Of a stretch of DNA of 64,000 bases, positions 1-8,000 are shown one piece after another. The stretch comes from Riptortus pedestris (lineage: Eukaryota; Arthropoda; Insecta; Hemiptera; Alydidae), in NCBI GenBank assembly GCA_019009955.1, contig CM032233.1, positions 111,743,001 to 111,807,000 on the forward strand, given 5' to 3'. Position numbers and translations under genes: made by a program. Under the pieces are notes generated by a model, which worked only from the letters and a program-made list of their open reading frames with translations, did no database searches and was not told the origin of the DNA. Within the stretch, counting starts at the first letter, position 1. Every line of letters starts with the position of its first letter.

Positions 1-790
1 TTCGATGGATTTCTCAGGGGGTGAGTCAGGTATGCATTGTACTGTAACTTGAGCGCGCATGTCTTCTGAATTGTAAGGCGGATTTTCCCTTTGAGGATTA
101 CTCTTAGTGCGGCGACGACGTCTGTGCTTCTTGCGGATGGTCTTGCCCTCGTTATCCTGGACTTCTGGGGCCCAGCTTATGCGGTGCGGATGAGATGGGT
201 GGCAACACTGCCCTAGAAGACACCAACCCAAACTAGTCTTGAACACAAGAGGGCCACCTTTAGAAGGATGAATGATAGCGGGCTGAAGGATATGTGCAAC
301 TAAATCGACTCCAAACAGCATGTCAATGGGAGCCGGGCGGTCAAACTTTGGATCAGCGAAGGAGAGGCCATGCAGATATTTCCAAGGCCCAATGTCAAGC
401 GGTTCAGCAGGCATAGCAGAGCAGTTGGACTCAATAACGAAGAACTGTGCGGTGATCATTTTATCTGGCGACACTGGAAAGGGAACAGCAATGTAGCCAG
501 GGCAGCTAACTCCCACAGGGTCACCCAATCCGTGAACATCCACTTGGGACGGAATGATGGCCGAGTCTAAGAGGCGCTTTGAGTGAGGAAACTGACTTGG
601 CTGCAGGAATCAACAAGGGCTCTAAACACATGTGCGGAGCGGGAAGAATTTTTGAGAGTGATCTGTGCTGTGGGAAGAATAGAAAGCGGGCAATGCTTCG
701 ATGAACCAGACAACGAGACAGAAGGAAGAGACCGGAGTTATAACGGGCCTAGATTTAGGCGGAAAACATTTCTCATTTGAAGCGGGAACA
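1..790 (-). pseudogene. BEL/Pao retropepsin-like aspartic protease domain
   Basis: The minus strand encodes a BEL/Pao (A17/DUF1758-type) protease. The active-site region reads FRALVDSCSQVSFLTQ near 605-640, where the usual D-S-G triad is D-S-C. Downstream come SKRLLDSAIIPSQVDVHGLG, then DPKFDRPAPIDMLFGVDLVA (about 300-360) and GGPLVFKTSLGWCLLGQ (about 205-260), a flap and C-terminal pattern typical of these proteases. A single-base frameshift near 565 separates the active-site part from the rest. From there to base 1 the frame is open, so the polyprotein continues off the edge. The product would process the element's own polyprotein. Family assignment is strong; the catalytic-triad change and frameshift make activity unlikely. 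Confidence 0.7.
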
Positions 791-889
791 CCTTGTAAGC
801 GTTGATGAAGCAGAGAATCCTTTCGCGTTGCAGCAGAAGTAGCATGAAGGTCTACCCGGTAAATCTCAGTAAAACTAGATGATGCGGGA

Positions 890-1480
890 AATAACTTTAG
901 AGGAGGCAAGAGTTGTGCCAGAGAGCGGTCTGAGGGTCCGGGTTGCGGGAGTCATTGGGGAGACAAGTCCGGGGAATGATGATGGCGGGAAAGCTCAGGA
1001 TCTTTAGTGCGGCGGGGCTTATGCGACTTCCTCTCCGCATAATAGACTGATGGTTGCTGAGAATCGTTTGAAGACTGGGATGATCGAGAACTGCGGGAAG
1101 CCTTTGATGATAATTCTTGATCATGCCTGGGAGGTGGGGAGTGCCTCGGCGGTGGAGAGGGTGACTTCTTCTGTGTGGTGGAAAGATGCCTTTGCCTAGA
1201 ATAGCGGTGCGGGAACGATGGGGAAGGTTCCGGACTAGGCGTTGAAGGAGGGGAAGCGAAGCTGTCTGAAGAGCGGGTAGCATTTAGATTAACGCCCTCA
1301 TGGATGAGGGTGTGATGAAAGCGGTGACATATCCGGCAGCGGCTTGAAGATTGCAGTGTCGAACTCCGTGATTCCCCAAGCAGTTATAGTGAAGAGGAGG
1401 CATGTGAAATTGGTTGATAGTCCAGCATTTCTTGAGAATTGATGAAGCCAAAGCGGCACGGTTGTCATATTTTTTCAAAA
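890..1480 (-). pseudogene. BEL/Pao gag, nucleocapsid zinc finger and basic/Ser-rich linker
   Basis: On the minus strand the segment near 1275-1400 reads as a CCHC zinc finger when one frameshift is allowed: a C-L-G-x-S-R-S start, then LQSSSRCRICHRFHHTLIH. This is the layout of BEL/Pao gag knuckles. It is followed by a long Ser/Pro/Arg/His-rich stretch (about 900-1270) such as PSTPSPEPSPSFPHRYSRQ, expected between nucleocapsid and protease. The capsid part upstream is interrupted by the TTAA-flanked insertion at 1683-2073 and I cannot read it. There is at least one frameshift and no full-length frame. Confidence 0.55.
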
Positions 1481-1682
1481 GAGTGGTTCATGCGAGCTGC
1501 TAGTTGGTATCGAGGTTTGAAATTCCTCTAAAATGCGGAAGAGGAACATGAGGTAAGCGGTAAGCATTCAAATTTGCGCAGGCATTTGAAGAGCAGGGTG
1601 GAGGGGATGAGACAGCTGTCTCGCCAATGACGGCTACAAGTAACGGATATGAGCTCTTGATATCTACAATTTTGGCGGTTAA

Positions 1683-2073
1683 CACGTTTGCTGCTGCAGT
1701 CTATATACAATTTACTCCACCAGTAACTGCATCGGTCCCTGGCGTCCGATGCCTGTCCTAACGTTAAAACCTGTATCGGACCCCGGGGACCGATATAGTT
1801 TTCGAAGTTATCGCATTTTCTTGACAATTCAAGTGAACTAAATGAATGAATTAGCAGAGCAATCAGTACTCCAAACCTAGAACTAGCACCAGCAAAGCCA
1901 GGAGAAGCCCGGCGTCCGATGTCGTCTACAACTAATGAACATCCCCGTTAAAATATCTCTCATAATAAGCTTGCTAGAGCCTTCGTCTTTTTGGAGTGGA
2001 CTGAAGGAGAGGGGCCCGTCCTGATAGACTAGATGAACATCGGACCCCGGGGACCGATGCAGCAGCGAACGTG
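1683..2073. mobile_element. piggyBac-like MITE, 391 bp
   Basis: Both ends abut TTAA (1679-1682 and 2074-2077), the piggyBac target duplication. The termini are inverted repeats: CACGTTTGCTGCTGCA on the left and the complement of TGCAGCAGCGAACGTG on the right (15 of 16 matching). A subterminal palindromic word of the form ATCGGTCCCCGGGGTCCGAT recurs in variants near 1730, 1775 and 2040. No transposase frame is present, so it is non-autonomous. It sits in the gag leader of the BEL element, which it therefore postdates. Confidence 0.75.
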
Positions 2074-2416
2074 TTAAATCACTGGGAAGCGTATCTTCCT
2101 TTTCTATGTATTCCTTTATTAACTTTCATGAAAGCGGTGTCTGATTGGTTAGTTTTAGGATCCATTGAAGATAAACCTTTTATACAAGAATATAAGAAAT
2201 AAAGAACATCAATTATACAAGGATATAAGAAATAAAGAAATGAAATGTACACTTATAATTAAGTTAGAACTCAAATAGTCTTGTTTTGCGGTGAACTTTT
2301 ATTATTCTAAAGCGGTAACCTTTTACTTTTATACTTCAAAATTTTAATAATACTTAATAAACTTTTCCGGATAAACACTTCCGGTTAATGAACACTTCCC
2401 GGTCGATAAGCACTTC

Positions 2417-2547
2417 CCGGGTTTCGGCACCAAAATGTAAAGGCGTGCGGTTAGCTTTTGCGGTAATAATAATAGAGCTATTTCGGCGCCAAAATGTCGG
2501 GGCGGGGAAGCTATTTAGTCCCTAGTTTAGGCACCAAAATGTAAAGG
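2417..2547 (-). promoter_or_regulatory. Primer-binding site and triplicated LTR-junction word
   Basis: Read on the minus strand, 2417-2436 is ACATTTTGGTGCCGAAACCC, the LTR-end/tRNA-primer site junction of a BEL-type element. The plus-strand word TTTCGGCACCAAAATGT occurs at 2422-2438, again as TTTCGGCGCCAAAATGT at 2481-2497, and as TTTAGGCACCAAAATGT at 2526-2542. The junction is therefore present three times, about 45-60 bp apart, with GC-rich spacers between. Confidence 0.6.
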
Positions 2548-2767
2548 TGGGAAGCTTTTTAAAGGCAAGAATAAGAGAGAGCATTAGACTGAAATATTTA
2601 ATATTTTCTATTGGAAAGATGAGGGGAAATAACACAAAGAACTATTTGAGTTCTCCTAAGAATCAAGTATATTGAATTGATTAAAACTACATATAATACA
2701 CGTTATAACTAGAGGTTGAACAAGAAACAGAAAGAATCTAACTTTATAAACTAACTTCGCGGCAATA

Positions 2768-2793
2768 TAAATATATATATATATATATATATA
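2768..2793. repeat. (TA)n microsatellite
   Basis: A pure TA run lies inside the presumed BEL LTR region. Confidence 0.9.
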
Positions 2794-3549
2794 CATAGAA
2801 TAAGTGATAGGTCCTATATTGTGTGAGTACTCATTTGATAATTTGCGCAAATAATGCTAGCATAATTAAAATATGCACCTGCGGGAAACGAAAACGTTCC
2901 TAGAAGTTTTCGCAGCTTTGCGGGAGAAGAAAAACTGACTGTAACTCTATCACAGGTGAATTCCAACTGAGCGGTTGTCTATGCTGCGGTTATCTATGAA
3001 GCGGAGGGAGAGGGGCAAGGCCCCACTGGCCGAAGCAACCTTTAATCTGTAGTGCCACTATAATAAGATAGGGAATATGAGAGGCTAACAATTTGACTTC
3101 CTAGAAACGTTCTTTGGCAGGCCCTAGCCCCTCATGAGGTGTTGGAGCAGAAGATTTTATTTTCATTTTTTCGTTAAGAAAGATCAACTTGACAAAAACG
3201 AAAGACTTTTAGGGCTACAAACGACTTTGTCAGATCAAAATTTATTTTAAATATGAAGGGTTAAAGAAAAAATTACTTTAAGCCCAAGGCAATAAATGCT
3301 TAGATAAAACATAAATAAAAATTTAATAATTGAAGTTATATGAAGGCATTCAAGAATAATAGTTTCAAGGGCAGGGGAGTGCACGACCTTCCCCCCACCG
3401 ATTTGAACGAAAAATTTTTAGTGTTTAGTACCTGATGAAAAACCAATTCTGTTAAAGCAAGAGAACACACTTCTCAAGCGTTTGTCTAGAAAAAATTGTT
3501 AAAGTTTGCCTGAATGTCTTGAGTTATTCCCGAGGTAAATATTTCAAGG

Positions 3550-3625
3550 AGTCCCCTGTGGCTCAGGGGATAGCACTTTCTTTTTGTAATCGGAAATCTC
3601 GAGTTCGAAACTCGTCGAGAGCGAC
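3550..3625 (+). tRNA. tRNA-like sequence (Thr-UGU type), probable pseudogene, left arm
   Basis: The order of parts is tRNA-like: A-box TGGCTCAGGGGATAGCA, an anticodon-arm region with TTTTTGTAATC (TGT as the likely anticodon), and a T-arm with B-box CGAGTTCGAAACTCG forming a 4-bp stem. The acceptor stem pairs at only about 5 of 7 positions and the anticodon stem is weak. A functional tRNA is therefore unlikely, but Pol III promoter boxes are preserved. Confidence 0.45.
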
Positions 3626-4375
3626 TATTTTTTTCTGAATTTTTTTCCCCCCCCATTTTTTGCTTCTAGGTCATTTATTTAATATTAATAAATAAATAAA
3701 AAGTTTTTTTTTTTAAAAAAATTTTTGGCGTGTTCCATATATTTAAAGAAAATTCGAATGCTGTCTGTCAAAAATGTAATTGGTATAAGGAAATATTTAA
3801 TATTATACAAGAAATATATTATTCATTGAAAACGTAAGTATATAATATTATCAACAATAACGCAGATATTTTAATCATATTTTTAAACAGTTTTATCTTT
3901 CCTTACCAGTTTATTTGATATTATTTTATTTAACAATAAATAATGATATTTAAAATTTTCTAGCTCTAGACATAATAATATTCATTAACAGTTTTCTACG
4001 ATAGAGCTATATTTTTATTATGCTTGGCTTTGGATCACTGACGTATATTTCTATCATCAAATTAAACATTTTATCAAGTGTCTCCAAAACAGCTCGTATT
4101 TGATCGAACAGAATCACAAAATATCATGTAGTATTAAAATACATTCTACTCTTCAACACCATTGTCATCCGCAATAAAATTGTTATCTTGATGATAGAAA
4201 TATCATATTTTCAATTAATAATATATTTCTTGTATAATATTAAATATTTACTTATACCAATTCAATTTATGGAACACGCTAAAAAATAAAAAAACTACTT
4301 TTTATTTATTTATTAATATTAAGTAAACGACCTAGAAGCAAAAAATGAAAAAAAAAATCCAGAAAAATAAAATAG

Positions 4376-4450
4376 TAGCTCCCGACGAGTTTCGAACTTG
4401 AAATTTCTGATTACAAAAAGAAAACGATATCCCCTGAGCCACAGGGGACT
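4376..4450 (-). tRNA. tRNA-like sequence (Thr-UGU type), probable pseudogene, right arm
   Basis: This is the inverted counterpart of the left-arm copy: TGGCTCAGGGGATATCG, TTTTTGTAATC, and AAGTTCGAAACTCG followed by TCGGGAGC. The trailing CGGGAGC would pair with an ancestral GCTCCC start, which suggests a real tRNA ancestor that has since decayed. Confidence 0.4.
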
Positions 4451-4865
4451 CCTTGAAATACATACCTCGGAAGCAATCCAAGACATTCAGGCAATCTTTA
4501 ACAATTTTTTTTAGACGAGCGCTTGAGAAGTGCGTTCTCTCACTTTAACAGAATTGGTTTTTCATCAGGTACTAAACACTAAACATTTTTCGTTTAAATC
4601 GATGGGGGGAAGGCACTCCCCTTGTATGACTCAGTTTTTCTCTTAAAAGAATAGAGGTTCTTTTATTGTAGGAATGATATACAATAACAAAGGCAAATAA
4701 TACAGGTTTTCATTTCAAATCTTTGTTTAGTTTGTCATTCAGCAAAGAAACACAAAGACTTTTGAATCACCCTCGTAAATTTGAATAGAAGTAAAAAAAA
4801 AAGTTCATACAATGATGGTTATTATTATAAATGTTTAAAACCATAATTATTTCCTTATGACAAAC

Positions 4866-5074
4866 CAATAAACAGTTGCAGGGTCGGTTCCTCTTCTAAG
4901 CTCAACCAGCAGATTTCGTTTTGCAGTATCCCAGACTCTTATTAAAGTTCCTTTTGAAGAAGCAGTAGCAACAAGGACACCTTGTTGGTTGATAGATAGA
5001 CAACCAATTTCATTTTGATGAGCATTAATTGTGACTGGTGCACTTGAAATCCCAGCTTCAGTGTTGGCTAGGTC
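4866..5074 (-). CDS. WDR45: WDR45 exon 5 with LRRG motif
   Basis: It starts in phase 0 after TTTTAG and probably ends within a Cys codon (TG|) before GTTTGT, matching the Y-C junction of the family. It encodes [31 protein letters not shown] and [13 protein letters not shown]. Reading through the donor would add a few residues and stop at TAA (4848-4850), an alternative truncated end. Confidence 0.88.
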
Positions 5075-8000
5075 CTAAAACATTTAAATATATAGCAGTT
5101 AATAACTATCATAAATATATAGTATATAAATATGTTTTCACTAGACACTATATTGTGATTAAGACAGTTAATGTGATAATAATTAAGCTATTGGGTTGTA
5201 ACACATGAAGTGTCCGATTTTTTAAACCCTAATCTTTATAAAGGATTAAAACGTTGTGTTGATTCCAAGCAAAATATTTACCATCTATAATAAACATTTG
5301 TTAATCCTCTAGTCGTAAGCTATGTTTGTTTTTGTCCCAAGTAGGCTTACATATTTTAGTTTAATATCAATCGGGAACATGGAAACACACAATTTCCGGA
5401 TAATTTTCTTTTACAAGTATAAACTTGGTCATTATGCGGCCCAGTCAGCAAGGAATATTAATCATGCGTTTGGCGAAGGAAGTGCTAATGAAAGAACTAT
5501 TCGTCGTTGGTTTTCAAAATTTTCTTCAGGAGATACGACTTTAGAAAATCAGCCCCGTGGACGACCTCACTCATCAGTGGAGGACAAAGATCTTAAAAAA
5601 GCTGTTGAAGAAGACCCTCATAAAACAGTCAGAGAACTTGTGTCAGAGCTAGGCACAAGTCATATGACGGTCTCCAGGCATTTAAAAACGATTGGAAAGG
5701 TGAAAAAGCTCGATTCCTGGGTCCCGCACGAGCTCAACGAACGCCAGCAGTTAAAACGCCAAGAGACGTGTGTTTCTTTGCTTGCTCGTCAAAGAAACGA
5801 ACCATTCCTCGGACGCTGTAATAACATGTGACGAAAAGTGGATCATGTATGACAATCGACGCCGATCAGGTCAATGGTTAGATGCCGATCAGCCTCCTGG
5901 GCAAATGCCAAAACAGAATCTCCATCCGAAGAAGTTAATGGTTACAGTATTGTGGTCTATGGCCGAGGTCATTCATTATTCTTTTCTACCAAAGGGCAAA
6001 ACAATTGATTCCACATTATACTGCCAAGAAATTGAGCAAATGCATCAAAATTTGATCAAGCAACAGCCGGCATTGGTAAACAGGAAAGGATCGATTCTGC
6101 TTCATGAAAACGCCCGACCACATGTTTCAATACAGACAGTGGACAAATTAAAGGAGTTGGGCTATGAAGTCCTACCACACCCCCCATATTCCCCTGATCT
6201 ATCTCCTACAGACTACCACTTTTTTCGGAGTTTGGAAAACTTTTTGTGAGAAAAATGTTTTACAGATGATTTAGACATTAAAAATGCATTTTCTGAATTT
6301 CTTTCAACACGTGACACAAACTTTTTCAAAAGTGGGATAGAAAACTTGGTAAGTCGTTGGCAGAAGTGTATTGAAAATGATGGTAAATACTTTGAATAAA
6401 TAATATTTCAGATTCGATCTCAATTTTTCATTTTTTTCCTGGTTCTACAAACGGTCATTTCATATGTTACAACCTTGTTAGTTAGCAAGGTATAATACTA
6501 TAGGAGTACCCTAAGGGAAGAAAGTTATCCAATAGTAGGTATATCCAATAGTGAGGGTCCCAGACACATAGGATACTCTTCTCTCCTAGATGAATGGGAG
6601 ATAATAAGAGAAATACTCTCCAAAAAACAAACATCAATCTTGACTAATACAGTAAAACATTTCCTATATAATTTTTATGCAAGACAGTGTAAGGCTACTT
6701 GCCTACGGTTCAGTTTAAATGAATTGCAATAATTATATTTCAGGAGCTCAAGGAAAACAATAGAATATCGCTCAATCAAACAATCAACACTCACTCAAAA
6801 AAAAAGATCCCTCATAAACCTGGAATAGGCAGAGTAGCTTTTTGCTTGAGCTCAGTACATGGAAAACCTACAAAACGATCTGTTGGTAGAGAAATAATAG
6901 TTCATATTCCTTTTCTGATTCCATTACTATGATATAGCAAAAGTCAGTCATGTAGAGCCTGTATAAACAAATACCATTTCCCATGTGCAGCAATAACAGG
7001 GTGATCTCATCTAAAAAATATTTTCTATTTTCCTCATAATAAGTAACCCATGGAAACATGACATAAGATATTTAGTGACTCAATTGCTCTAAGTAAATAT
7101 AGCCTGAGTATAAGAGCGGGGGTTTACTGAAGGCTGAAAACAAAAACTAGTTTCGGCATATTGCCTGTACATATATATGTATGTATCTCGCGTAACTTGA
7201 AAATGAATATCCTTTGAATGTTGAAATTTCACATTTAGGAGTGTTGTAACATTTAGTTGAGTACCAACACTTTTGATCATAATCAACTAAGAGGCAGGGA
7301 ACATTTATCCATTTACCTAACATAGTAATGTCCTGATGAAAACAATAACTTCTATTTAAAACTTAAAATTAGCATTTTGTGATATTATTATAACAGCTTA
7401 TCAATGATCAATTATTATTAGAGATAAGGTGAAGTTGGTTTGCTCAAGGCTGATAACAAAAAAATACAAGTAACTCGGTTAATGTTGGAGTTAGAGAAAA
7501 AATGTAGAAAACAATATTATAACTTACCAAAAGCTGAACACTTCCTGTTTTGTGACCAGGATATACTAGTAAATGGCGCTCTGCTGATATAATGGGTGTT
7601 ATTTCACAGAGTCCACTTGGATTATTTCGTGTTTCTAATGTAAATAATCTCTCAACTTTGTCAGGAAAAGAAAACACATTTATCTGAGTTGTTGTAGCTA
7701 CTACAATTCTAAAAAAAATAAAAAAACATTTTAAATTTTTGATTATGTTTTATAGGTAAGTAAGTTTTCTGTCATCCAAACTGAAAATATTTCAAATATG
7801 TAGTAATCATGACATATGAATTTACAATAATTCTGAGCAACATATCTTTCAGAGTAAATAGTTTTCAAATAAATTAGCTATAACAGACTTTTCTAAAGCT
7901 AGGTAACTTATAACTTAGCTGATAAGTAAGTGCCTACAATAGATTCTAAACCGGTGGCCAACATTAATGCAATACTTAATTATTTAACTATATACTAAAT

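Larger units (their letters stand above)
1..3015 (-). mobile_element. BEL/Pao LTR retrotransposon, 5' part, degenerate
   Basis: Read on the minus strand this runs from an LTR/leader region (about 2436-3015) through a primer-binding site near 2417-2432 into gag and aspartic protease, and leaves the window at base 1. The identity rests on the protease-domain text (see the protease entry), a gag CCHC zinc finger and a TGGTGCCGAAACCCGGG-type primer site of the kind seen in BEL elements. Reverse transcriptase and integrase would lie beyond the left edge. Frameshifts in gag and protease show this copy is dead. The LTR outer boundary is not certain; about 3015 is inferred from where the element's GCGG-rich composition stops. 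A piggyBac-like MITE sits inside at 1683-2073. Confidence 0.75.
3373..4622. mobile_element. Foldback/long-TIR element with tRNA-like arms, about 1.25 kb
   Basis: The left arm (about 3373-3840) and right arm (about 4200-4622) are reverse complements over roughly 420-460 bp with scattered differences. The outermost bases are GGGGAGTGC at the left and its complement at the right. The matching extends inward through the tRNA-like segment, a homopolymer-rich stretch, GGCGTGTTCCAT and TTGTATAATATTAAATA. A central loop of about 360 bp is AT-rich and has no reading frame. No transposase is seen. It lies in sequence downstream of WDR45 exon 5, possibly in an intron of that gene. Target duplications are not clear. 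Confidence 0.75.

Noticed and set aside
3550..3625. Functional tRNA-Thr
   Set aside because: Acceptor and anticodon stems pair poorly, and both copies lie inside a mobile foldback element.
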